A stretch of 64,000 bases of DNA, taken from assembly GCA_003254925.1 (NCBI GenBank), contig QANZ01007292.1, positions 105,780 through 169,779 on the forward strand. The letters are read 5' to 3'. A program made the translations under genes and the position numbers. Positions 24,435 to 35,200 of this stretch are shown here, piece by piece; the first letter of the stretch is position 1, and every line of letters starts with the position of its first letter. Origin of the DNA: Chamaecrista fasciculata. Its lineage: Eukaryota; Streptophyta; Magnoliopsida; Fabales; Fabaceae. The notes under the pieces were generated by a model. The model did no database searches, was not told the origin of the DNA, and saw only the letters and a program-made list of their open reading frames with translations.

Positions 24435-25171
24435 AGAAGATTGTTTGAAACTTGATAATTGATTTCAAATTATTGGTGAGATTTTAACCAAATTTGGCAA
24501 ATGAATTTTGTTATATGAAGAAACTTATTTCACGCTGACTTATTTTGGTGTTTTTATCTGTTCCTGAAACGTTTGCTTTCATTTCCTTTTAATACTGTTC
24601 GTTTTTTTTTGGTATAATTTTATACTGTATGGGCCTGTGGCTGTGATGCAATATCTCGTATTTTCTCCTGGTAATCTATTAATATGTATAAATTCCTTCA
24701 TTTCAATATATTAAAATTGGCTAATCTATTTGTAATCTGGCTTTTATTATACTTACGTTTTCTTTTCGAATAACCTATAACTACAGAGATGAAAACACGC
24801 TCCTTGAATTTCATGTTGTCTGCATCTCTTGCCGTTGGGAGAAAGCTTTTGCTTTTGTAACTTGATTTAGGTAAAAGTAGGGTATTGAATTTTGAGAATG
24901 TGAAATCTGAAGAGGCAACTAAAAAAATAAAAACACTCAAAGGGGCATATATTTAGACTTGTATTATTGTAGGTTGTGTTGTACATTCTTTTCTTAAAGG
25001 CATATATTTAGCCAAAGTATGAAAGTATCAACACAAAAGTAGTCATAAGCTAATATAACAGTTGAAGAATAATGCTTCGAAATTGAAGCACTGATGATGG
25101 CAAGTGGGCAAGTGGCAATTCAGGTCAAAAAAAAAAAAGATAGCAAGTGGCAACAATGGGTTTTGAAGAGG
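24435..25171. other. RPL11 3' flank and intergenic DNA
   Basis: Includes the RPL11 3' untranslated region; no other gene or repeat seen up to the palindromic cluster that begins near 25172. Confidence 0.5.
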
Positions 25172-25725
25172 GGGAAAATGCAAACACCCTCCTCCAACTA
25201 TCATGTAGTTGCAAATTCTCCCCTGAAGTATTTTTTTTTTAAAGATCCCCCCTAAAGTATTGATTGTAGCAAATAACCCCTTTGTACATTTATCAATTTG
25301 TAATTAACACCAATTTAACACTTTTATCTAACTTTGTTAATTAATTGTCACATCACTCTTTCATGTTTACATATTTTTTGTATCTTTACTTTTGTGAAGT
25401 TGACCCAAGTTATTTCTTATGAATGAGAGGCCTTATAATGAACCTCGCGTAAATTTGCGTCTCCGAATTATAATGTATGTTTTGTAAATTAAATTTATTT
25501 TATTTAGGATTTTTAAATAAAGAAGGTTTTTTTTTTAAAAAAAAAAACAAAACAAAACAAAACAAGATACAGAAAATTTATACGCATAAAGAGTGATGTG
25601 ACAATCAAATGATCAATTAACAGAATTAAGTAAAAGTGTTAAATTAAAGTTAATTATAAATTGATAAAAGTTCAAGAGGACTATTTACTACAATGAATAT
25701 TTCAAGCGGGAAATTTGCAAAATGC
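25172..25725. mobile_element. Foldback element with arms of about 200 bp
   Basis: Left arm runs from ggggaaaatgcaaacaccc through caatttgtaattaacacc and aattgtcacatcactctt; the right arm carries the complements agagtgatgtgacaatc, gttaattataaattg and aaatttgcaaaatgc. The spacer holds an A-rich run (caaaacaaaac). No coding capacity. Its right end abuts the next element. Confidence 0.75.
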
Positions 25726-26160
25726 AAAAGTACACATTTCGTCCCTAAACTTTACACTTGTCAATTTCGTCCCCAATCTTTTTTTGCTGTCAATTTTATC
25801 CCCAAACTTTACACATGCTGTCAATTTCGTCCCCAATATCTTTTTGCTGTCAATTTCGTCCCTAATCTTTCACATTTTGGTCAATTTTATCCTTTGCTCT
25901 TACTTTAGCCAAATATTGATGACAAAATCTATGTGGCTAACGATATATAATGTAAAATTGATAGAAAAAGAAACTCAAATCCTAACTTGGATTCAAAAAT
26001 AGGGATGCATTCTGTCGTTTATTTATTGAAAGAAGTTAGTCAAATGATAAAATTGACGAAAATCTGAAAGATCGAGGACGAAACTGACAGTTGATGTAAA
26101 GTTTGGGGACGAAATTGACAGCAAAAAAAGATTGGGGATGAAATTGACNTTTGATCCCTT
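25723..26160. mobile_element. Palindromic element of the 'atttcgtccc' family
   Basis: Left arm tgcaaaagtacacatttcgtcc with three gtcaatttcgtcccc-type words; right arm has the complements (ggggacgaaattgacagc twice). The centre is shared with 63398-63743: tttggtcaattttatcctttg and, inverted, gaaactcaaatcctaa. It adjoins the end of the previous element. Confidence 0.7.
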
Positions 26161-26575
26161 TTAGTAAAGGGAAAGGACTTAAACGCATAAAAGAAGACTT
26201 TTTGGGAGATTTTTGACATTTTAACTAACATTTGCCGTTAAATCCTAACAGAAAAAAACCTCAGGGTACCAAATCGCTAACGGAGCAAACCACGGGGTAC
26301 CACAATGCAAAAATTTTTCTTTCAGGGTACCAAAGGGGAACCGCCCCTAACCACAAGGTACCAAATTGCAATTTACCCTTACTGAATTGTGATACCAAAT
26401 AAAAAGAGTCTTACAAACAAATGTTAGGATAATATAAAATTCAAATATAAGAAAAGATATCTAATGTGGCAAATATTTACACCATCAATTTTTAAACAAT
26501 TACATGATCAAGGTACAAACTATCATAAAGGTGATATACATGTAGCCGTAGGAAGTAGGAACTATATATTAAAAT
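26161..26575. repeat. Half of a ggtacc-type element plus flank
   Basis: Between 26240 and 26385 lie spaced gggtaccaaa words and the end tgcaatttaccctt. No facing left arm is visible, so this is a truncated right end. Confidence 0.5.
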
Positions 26576-26973
26576 GCATAAATTACATTTTGGTACCCTA
26601 TGGTTTGAAACCTGACACTTTGGTACCCTGTGATATTCTTCATTAACACTTTGGTACCCTTTGGAGTTATTTTGTAATTTTAACTATAACAAATTTTGCA
26701 AAAATTACATATTGACCCCAAAAAATTTTCAAATAATTACAAATAGGTCCCCAAATACAAGTTGTCTAGGGACTAAAATGAAAACTTTTAAAAAAATTGG
26801 GGTCAATATGCAATTTTTGTAAAATTTGTTATGGCTAAAATTATAAAATAACCCCAAAGGGTACCAAAGTGTTAATGGATAATACCACAGGGTACCAAAG
26901 TGTCAGGTTTCAAACTATAGGATACCAAAGTGACATAGAGTCAAACCACAAGGTACCCAAATGTAATTTACCC
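26576..26973. mobile_element. Palindromic ggtaccc element
   Basis: Arms: aaattacattttggtaccc and acactttggtaccct on the left, agggtaccaaagtgt and ggtacccaaatgtaattt on the right. The centre contains a smaller inverted pair gaccccaaaaaattttc / ggggtcaatatgcaatttt. Related words recur at 26240-26385 and 60665-61010. Confidence 0.7.
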
Positions 26974-27556
26974 TATTAAAAAAAAGTTCCTTATATTCTT
27001 TTTTCCAAAATTACAAATTGAATCAATTTTGACGAAACCAAATGAGAGGGAAGCTGCATATGATATGGATGGCACTTTACATGAAAATCGGAGAGAAGTA
27101 ATAAGCACAATATTTCCTTGGGAAAACTAAATAAACAAGAAAAAGGAATAATTGCAAAGTTGAAGTGTCATAATCTCTAATAAGTCTGAAAAGTTAAAAC
27201 CATGCAGTTATAGAATATCGAACAACTATATCAAAAAGTACGTTTCAGGAATTCATTAAAGCATGAAAAATATTACACACCAAACCATTATTTTCTGAAT
27301 CAATTTCCCTATCCTTTTGCTAATCATGAGAAAACCCCCCAAAAATTAGAACAATATTACATTTTTATTCGTTTTTTTTCCCCCACTTTTGTTGGTCATC
27401 ACCGCCTTCAATTCCATTTCTATTTGTTCCTCAACACTATGCTTAACTCTCTATCTAGCAGTATTACAACTGCACATAAAACTTACAAAACCCAACTTTA
27501 ATTATATCAATGTTCCTAATCTAAACTCTAAAATCAAACCAATTTTTTTGTTTTCT
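26974..27556. other. Intergenic, 3' flank of the receptor-like gene
   Basis: Probably includes the 3' untranslated region of the gene ending at 27557. No other feature. Confidence 0.45.
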
Positions 27557-28813
27557 TCAACGGCAACACCTTGAGCGACAACAGATTAAGAAAATAATGA
27601 GAAAGACAATGGAAGAAATCGCAATAGCCACACCAAGAACAACCTTATTAGGCCCATGATGTTGATTTTTCCTCTGCTTATCTTCTTCATCATCACCATT
27701 ATCACTGTAATCTGAATCATCTGCAGATGAATCCTTCGCCGGCGGCGGAGACACCGGCATTCCATATTTATCACAAACAGCAATCCCAAGCTTCAATTTT
27801 GAAGAAAGAACCGAATGATTATAACACAAATTACTATTCCCTCCAACTTCAAACACATCCAATCTCTCTATAAAACTCGGATTCACATTCAAAACCCCTC
27901 GAAGATCATTGTTCGCCAGATTCAAGTGCTTCAGATTCCTCATTTGCGAGACGAACTTCGGAATCGTCCCGTTGAGTCGGTTCGAGCTCAAATCCAAATG
28001 AACCAAACCGGGAATCGCAGAAATCGAATCGGGTATTGATCCGGAAAACGAATTCGAAGCCAACGACAGGGTTTTCAGCGAAATCAGATCCCCAATCGAA
28101 TTGGGTATTTCGCCATGAAGCGAATTGGACGATAGATTCAGAAATTTCAGATTACCCAACATCGTAATCGAAGTGGGTATGCTTCCATTCAACAGATTTC
28201 CGGAAAAATCGATGTGGGTAAGATTAGAATGTATGAATTTCGGAATAAACCCGGTGAGATTTGCACGAGAGATAGTGAGAGACTTGAGATTATTCATGTG
28301 CCCAAGTATAACATATGGGCCAGAGGCTTTGATTTCAACGTCGGAGATAGTAAGATCTGTGAGATTTTGGAGGCGAGAGAGGAAGATTCCGGTGAGTTTA
28401 TGGAGGCTGTGGATGCAAGTGAACGAGAGAAGAGAGGAAGTGAGTTGAGGAGGGAAGCGAGTGGGGAGAGAAGTGGGACAGTTAAGGAAGGAGAGAGAAT
28501 GAAGGGTGGAGAGAGATTGAAGGGCAGTGTAGGAGAGAGAGAGGTCAGAGGAGCAGTTAGAGAGAGAAAGAGAAAGGAGATGGCGAAAGGGTTTGGAGGA
28601 ATCACAAGTGGTGGCATTGTGGAAGGAAGATTGGGAACAAGGGTCTATGGAAGTGGGGATGTTGAGGGATTGGAGGGCTCTGAGTTGTTTAGGGTCAAGA
28701 GATGAAGATGATGAAGATGATGATGGAGAGAGTGAGAAAGAGGAAGTAAGGAGAATGGAAATGAAGAAAAGAAAAAGGAGGAGAGATGAGGATGATGATG
28801 AAGAAGTACACAT
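27557..28813 (-). CDS. RLP51: LRR receptor-like protein, RLP51/SNC2 type
   Basis: A single-exon gene for 418 residues. The chosen start (MCTSSSS) gives a signal peptide with hydrophobic core [12 protein letters not shown]; upstream codons in the same frame add an unlikely 57-residue leader. A conserved N-terminal block [20 protein letters not shown]…[12 protein letters not shown] precedes about eight leucine-rich repeats of plant extracellular type (for example [30 protein letters not shown]), then an acidic juxtamembrane stretch (about 350-380), one membrane helix ([20 protein letters not shown]) and a tiny basic cysteine tail CCRSRCCR. There is no kinase domain. These features match RLP51, known in Arabidopsis as SNC2, which acts in immune signalling at the plasma membrane; the orthology is from recalled sequence, so the exact RLP number is less certain than the family. 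Confidence 0.85.
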   Translation of the reverse strand: MCTSSSSSSSLLLFLFFISILLTSSFSLSPSSSSSSSSLDPKQLRALQSLNIPTSIDPCSQSSFHNATTCDSSKPFRHLLSLSLSNCSSDLSLSYTALQSLSTLHSLSFLNCPTSLPTRFPPQLTSSLLSFTCIHSLHKLTGIFLSRLQNLTDLTISDVEIKASGPYVILGHMNNLKSLTISRANLTGFIPKFIHSNLTHIDFSGNLLNGSIPTSITMLGNLKFLNLSSNSLHGEIPNSIGDLISLKTLSLASNSFSGSIPDSISAIPGLVHLDLSSNRLNGTIPKFVSQMRNLKHLNLANNDLRGVLNVNPSFIERLDVFEVGGNSNLCYNHSVLSSKLKLGIAVCDKYGMPVSPPPAKDSSADDSDYSDNGDDEEDKQRKNQHHGPNKVVLGVAIAISSIVFLIIFLICCRSRCCR

Positions 28814-29480
28814 TCTTTTTGGTGAGAGGGAGAAGTAGACAAATGAGAAGAGAGCAGAGAGAAGAGTGAAAAAGGTACAACACTTTATTGAGTGTGTGAG
28901 AATGAAAACAGAGAGTACAGAGTACAGACTGGAGTTTTTGGATATGATGGATACATGAATAGACTCATAGTGAATAGTACGCATCCTAGAACTTCATTCT
29001 GGATTTTCATTTATTATTTTAGGGTATTATAAGCATCTTGTCATTGTGTCTTATAATAATAAGTGTAAGTTGTATATTTTTTTTATGAGAACTTTTTTTT
29101 TGTACTCAATTATATTCTAAGTTTCTAAATATTAATGTCGTTTAAATTATTAATAAAAAATAATAAAATTTTGAGTATTTTTTTTATTAAATTTATCTTA
29201 AAATCTTCATATTTTTGTGAATTATACTTTTATTGACGTCAATATGATGTTATCATTTTTCATGATGATCTAGATAATATTAGGCTTTACAATATAATTG
29301 AATCAAATGTAAAATTTTAATGGTATAATTTATAACAAAAAAAAAAGTTTAAGATAACATTTGAGACTTATTTATAATTTGAGAATATCGAATGTATTTT
29401 TGCCTTATTTTTTTTAAAAAAACTTGTTATTTTAATCCTTAAATTTATACTGAATCAATAAATGAGTTTATGAATAATCA
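28814..29480. other. Upstream region of the receptor-like gene
   Basis: Promoter side of the minus-strand gene; AT-rich, no defined motif that I would call. No other gene. Confidence 0.4.
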
Positions 29481-29497
29481 AAATACACATCCTACGA

Positions 29498-29717
29498 TAA
29501 TCAAGTTTGGTTGGCCTACGATAAATGAGTTCGATTCTCGCCTTGTATATGCAGCAACCAATTGACCATCAACAAACTCTTAAATGGAGCTCAGATCCAC
29601 GGAGGATTAGTCCTTAACCCATCAGGCTGGGGGATACCTTAGACAACAAAAAAAAATACACATCATATGGAGGATTAATCCTTAGCCTGTCAGGTTAGGA
29701 AATACCTTGAGAAACTT
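29498..29717 (+). mobile_element. tRNA-derived SINE with a repeated 3' tail
   Basis: A tRNA-like head with B box GAGTTCGATTCTCGCC (about 29527) is followed by a body ending ggattagtccttaaccc…ggggataccttagacaac and an A-run. The flank word aaaatacacatc occurs before the head (29481), after the A-run (29654) and a third time at 29718. Between the second and third lies another copy of only the 3' tail (ggaggattaatccttag… ataccttgag). So a SINE and a second tail fragment are in tandem between copies of one target site. Confidence 0.6.
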
Positions 29718-29929
29718 AAAATACACATCCTAATATATCTCAATTACCAATGATTTAGTCCTTATAATGATTTGATTATTAAATTTAAATGTTTTAGTCT
29801 CTATTTTTATATTGAGTTTGATTATTGAAAAATTAATTTGTTAACTCACATCAAATAATAAATTTTTACTTTTAAATAATATAAGAAAATCTGAAATCAA
29901 GTTTTAGGATGTGTACTATATTACTATCA
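29718..29929. other. Intergenic
   Basis: AT-rich, nothing called. Confidence 0.4.
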
Positions 29930-30239
29930 CCAACTTTGGCGGGGCCCCTACGAATGCATTATGCATCATTATCGCATCCAAAACTCCAGTCTGTTTTTTC
30001 ATTCTCACAAGTCCCAATCTGCACCTCACACTGAATAAAAGTCACATTCAACTTCCAGTATTCGACACGACGCATCGTACGTATTTTAATCCAGCCTATA
30101 GGTCGCCCCCTCCGTGTCGGTCAGCTCTCAATGAAAGCACCAATTGATACGAGTATAAACTAGTTGTTGAAGTTGGAGAGCCTAAGGCTTTATATAGTGC
30201 TTTACTCTTAGCTAACTACCCGATGTGGGACTCGTATCA
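29930..30239 (-). mobile_element. Fragment of a short-LTR (TRIM-like) retroelement
   Basis: 30145-30239 is a 95-bp LTR-like unit with perfect inverted ends TGATACGAGT/ACTCGTATCA and, on the minus strand, a CCCACATCGG word and TATATAAAG promoter-like box. Immediately inside on the minus strand is ATTGGTGCTTTCATTGAGAG, a leader sequence common after plant LTRs. The leader ends near 29930. Only one LTR is present; the element is broken and looks old. Confidence 0.55.
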
Positions 30240-31100
30240 AAATCACTTTTATTTATTTATTTATTTATTTTGTTCTAAATGGGAAGGGTTACAAACTTAC
30301 AAGGACAAATCAGAGAAAGAAAACATAATAATAGAGAAAAGTGGTAAAGGTAAAGTTTTGTATAATTAGCTGTTGTAGAGAAGAAAAAATAAAATTATTT
30401 ATAATTGAATAAATCTTATAATAAAAATATAAATATATTTTTATTCTCTTCTCAGACTTTGATTATATTTCTATAGTAATATATATACTTGTTGTTTCAA
30501 ACTTGTTTGACAACAGTCAAAAGTCAAAATTGGAATGTTTTTATTCTCTTAAAAAGTATAGTTTACTTTATCCGCTTAGTTTTATTCAACTAACCAACTA
30601 TTCATGAATCAGATCAATTATTAGACTGATCAAAACATTAAGTTGAAATTTATTCATTCAGTTTATAATTGAATCATGGATAATTAGATATAAGTAGTCT
30701 CATCAATTAAATTAGATACGAGTGGCACTTAAAGATTATAGTGTTAAAAAAAAGTGATAAAACTCCTATAAGAGAGTCAAAAGAATTCTAGCAAATGAGA
30801 GTTTATGAAGATGATACCTCTGAATGGTGGCTTCTCGAGATATTTATAGGTGGTGATTAAGATAATTAATTAGAAGCACAAAATGAATGTTAAACAACTA
30901 TACGATCAGTTCTCTATATAAAAGCAATTAAATATTGATGTTTGTTATTCTATTTTCCTATTTTATAAATGTTCTAAGACAACTATTAAGTTTCTTCCTT
31001 GAAAAAAAAATAAAAATTTCTCTATCTTTTGTTGAACCAATTATCCGCCAAATTAATTATTCTTACTGGTTTTAATAATTTTTTATATCGCTCCTTATCT
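30240..31100. other. Intergenic with an (ATTT)n microsatellite
   Basis: A run of tttatttatttattt lies at about 30247-30270. No gene. AT-rich. Confidence 0.5.
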
Positions 31101-31440
31101 ACCGGTCCCTGTACGAACTTCGTTGGAGGTTTGGTCCCCAAGAGAGCCTCCAATGGTAAAGTCATACTAGTAAAGTAAGAGTAAGTAATATGTAAGGTGT
31201 GTTATAAATATTACATGAGGTCTTATTTATAGAAGTTGGGGGCGAGGATCATGAGGTACAGGTGGTCCCCACCTATACCATTAAAGGAGAGGGTTTGTTT
31301 TAATTATCTTGATAGTAATATCTTGATAGCTTAGTCGGATGTGGGTTGATTCCGGTCGCCGATCACAACCTTGGGAGAGGTCGTGCTAACCGTAGCCAAG
31401 GGAGACCGAGCTTTACTGTATCAATTTTTGAGCAATTCTT
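31101..31440. repeat. GC-richer segment, possible LTR remnant
   Basis: A patch with higher GC than its flanks, including a TATTTATAG box, ggtggtccccacc, and ggtcgccgatcacaacc. The composition resembles an LTR or TRIM remnant, but no ends, primer site or second copy were found. Confidence 0.25.
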
Positions 31441-32228
31441 TCCATTAATGAAATCTGTAAAACATTATTATATTTTTTAAAAAAGTTATTTTATAATTAA
31501 GGTTGGTGGTAGATGAATCAGTCATACCTATAATATTTTGTAATAAGAATGCCGTGAAATTTGATGCCATTTGTCTTCTTCCTCAACATTTTACATTGCC
31601 CGCTTTTTGCCTTTTGGGAGATGGTGGGTCTATTTTTAATTTTCTTCGTTTTTTTTTTTTGCCAAAATTTTTAAACCCCATTACTTACCTTAGGATAGCA
31701 TTGTTATAACATATAATATAGGAAATGACATACTTTGCCATAAATTTATAGACATCCGCATAGAATAAGTATCAATATTTAAAATATAAATCTAGAAATT
31801 ACTTTTTGCAATGTGATATAGTGAACAAATGATAGAAAATATCCTTTTAGCAAAGCACCAAACTTCAGTTCAATCTTTTTTTTATTATTATTCATAGGCC
31901 TTCTTTGTGAGAAATAATCTTATTTGAGATACTGTCATACAAGTAATGCTGGTTAAAACTGTTGATTAAGTCAATACACTTTTTTTTCGGTGAAAGACAA
32001 TCACATTTCCATTGGTATACTCAAAAGCCTGATTTTCAAACAAGATTGAAACAGGACTTTAATCAATGGTTGTCAATGAAAAAATTACAAATTTTCCAAC
32101 CTTACAGAACAATACCCACATACCACAGTATAGTTCACAAAAAAGAAGTAATAATATCTAGGACTAGCTAAAACTCCAAATCAGCACAATTCAAATCTTC
32201 CATTGATAGTTTGCATTCTTGCACTGAT
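31441..32228. other. Intergenic, 3' flank of the cellulose synthase gene
   Basis: Includes the probable 3' untranslated region just right of about 31960. No other feature. Confidence 0.45.
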
Positions 32229-35200
32229 TTAGCAGTCAATAGCAATGCAGTCTCCAGAGAGAGTTGAGCTGTCTACTTTGCTCACAAATGGGTTTATCTT
32301 GACCCATATAAGAGAGAAAACAGAGGCAAGAAGAACTGACCAAAGAACAACAATGGTTGGTGTCCTATTTTGGCGACCCATGAGACCCTTGAGGAATGGG
32401 TAGAGATGAAAAATAACCCAAAAGGCAAAGAACACCTTCCCAAATAATGGTCCCCAAGATTCATATCCTCCATTAAGTGCATCAGAAAATCCAGCAACAA
32501 CACCAACTATGTTGACCACAATGAGTGTTGTAGGAGGAATCAAGAGAGTAGTCCACTTGATCATATAAAGTTCACCAAACTCAGTGTCATCCGCAGCCTT
32601 CGCAGTGACGGTGAAGTTGGTATCAACACCGGCTAACATCTTCAGGAATCCTTGGAAGACAGCAAAAAGATGGGCTGAAACACCTCCAATCACCCAAAAT
32701 TGCTCATTACGCCACAAATCCTCGATACCGACACCACTCCATCGCAGCTCAAGGACACTAGTCACTATGATGGAGAGGAAAAGACCAAGAAAGAGGACAC
32801 TTGCAAGGTTGGAAAGCTGCATTGAATAAGAATGATCAGTATGACATAAAGCATTAGTGACTTCATATGTTAGTTGGTTGGATGTCAAAGTGGAAGCATA
32901 TAGTAGAGATTGTTCAACTCATACATATCTCCATATCTCTACTCTCTAGCTTTATATAGAATTTCTAGGAGACTTCTTTATATAGCCATTACTACAGGAA
33001 CAACAATAAAAATTACCTCTTTATATAGCTTTATATAGAATTCCAGGAGACTTCTTTATGTTGTTCCTATTTCTAGGAGACTTCTTTATAGGAACAACAA
33101 TAATCATCAAGTGCCACAGTTTCAAAAATTATGACTAGTGCCTTAATTTCTAGTGCATGGTTCATGCACCATGAGACTAATGAAACTTGGCTGAAATCCT
33201 TAGTAAAGACTAATGAACTAATTGATAAGAATTACCTCTTTAAGTTTTCATGCTAGGTGTAAAATAAGGATTAAGGAAATTACCGTTGGTATGATAAACT
33301 TTCCAGTGAGGAGGCAAATTGCTGGCAAAGTACAATAAGCAATGAGAGGAAGGGAAGTGAAAGGGTAAACTATGGTATTGATATAAGCCAGTCTCTGCAA
33401 CCATTTGAGGCGGCCACCTCCAAAACCATACCAAAGAGGACAATGTCTGCTAAGGAAAATTTCAACTGATCCAAGTGCCCAACGCAAAACCTGATGCAGC
33501 CTATCAGACAAATTGATGGGTGCTGACCCTTTAAATGCTGGTCTTGGTGGTACACAGTAAATTGATCTCCATCCTCTACACTGCATCTTGAATCCTGTTA
33601 GGATATCCTCTGTGACTGAACCATAAATCCAACCAATCTGAAAAGAGAGAAAGTTATGTCAAATTGAATAGTTTTGATAGAAGTGGAAGCAATAGTTTAC
33701 CTTCCAAATTAAGGTTTTAGAGAAAACCTACTATTTGGTTCTTAAATTTATACTAATCGGTCCTTAAATAATCAAAATATATGATTCAGTCCATGAATTA
33801 TTGCATTTGTCAACGATTTATAAAAATTCAGTACAAATTCAGGGACCAAAAAGTATAAAATCAGTTCAAATTTAGGGACCAAATTGTCACTAAGGACAAA
33901 ATAGCTAACAGTTGAAATATTTCAGGGACCAAATCGTGTATTTATATTATTTAGGGACTGATTAATTGACTCAGTATAAATTCATGGACCAAATAGTAGG
34001 GTTTCTCAAGATTTTATTCCAAGTGACCATTGAACTCCAAAATGCAACATAATACGTTATGAACTTTGGACTAAAAAGAAAATGTTGAGTATGAGGTATA
34101 ACAAATTGATAAGGGTTGACTTAGGTCAATGTTAGACTTGCAAGAAATTCCGTTATAGTTGCAAACATTAATGTTGAGGGAGGAATTTTGTTGCTTCTAA
34201 AACTAGTTTACCAATTTTGTAACTAGGCCTCAGTTCAAGGTAAATATACTACTCAAGTTGGAATTATTTGTCTCACTAGATTTTGCATTGCAATTTGTAC
34301 TAGAAAATAAACATTACAAGCCTAACTAACCTCTTTTCCCCATTCAGTCTTCTCTTCATATCCACAGCTAATTACATGAATGGCCTCCTTGATCAGAGTC
34401 GCAGAATTCACAGAGTCAGGAACCCCTCCATTCTCCATTAGTGTAGATTCAATGAAAACAGAAGATAAGCCAAATGTTTTCTCAAAGCTCATCTGTGAAA
34501 TCAGCATTGATCTCTCATGCTCATCATAATCTACAGAACAAATAAGAGTGTCATACTATGAAGATTCTGCTATATGCTTTACAAAAACTGATTTTGAAAA
34601 CATTTACAGGACTTACTGTCAATCTCTTTGAGGTTAAAAATGGCAGCATCAAGATCTTCTCTCTTTGCATCTCTGTAAACCTCTGAGACATCTTTAGTGG
34701 ACTTCTTGGAAGGGCAGCAGCAGCAGGATGAAGATCTAGGTAAGTTAGGCATAGAAGGTGGGCTATAACCATAAAGTGCTTGCCTATTGAAAACACATCC
34801 AGTCCCCACATACACTGGTCCTTGAATACCATCAAGTCCTTTCATGTTAACCTGAAATGGATAATTAATAAACTCTCAATAACCCACAAGGCTCATGATG
34901 AATCTATTTGAACTAGTAATTTCCGCAGAAATAAGAAGTTGGTGCACTATATGCATCTGATACCAATTATTATAAAATAAAATATGGTTAAATGCAGAGC
35001 ATTATGAGACAAAGAGAAAATGGAAATAACCAACTCTTTTCTCTTGTGAAAATTTTTATTTGCTTTAAACTTACATCAAAGAAAACTATGTTGCGATTGG
35101 CATATCGATCACTACGATCAATACCATCAAATCTTTGGGGGAATTGCACATAGCACACATCTCGGCCGACCAGTGGATCCATCAGAAAACACATAGCTTC

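Noticed and set aside
24698-24940. 80-residue minus-strand frame downstream of RPL11
   Set aside because: No family features; AT-rich 3' flank sequence.
28125-28838. Open frames on the plus strand opposite the receptor-like gene (107, 163 and 81 residues)
   Set aside because: They are antisense shadows of the well-supported RLP51-type gene; composition (E/R/G-rich) mirrors the leucine/serine-rich sense frame.
31101-31440. Possible complete LTR element
   Set aside because: No paired repeat, primer-binding site or coding domain was found; kept only as a weak remnant.
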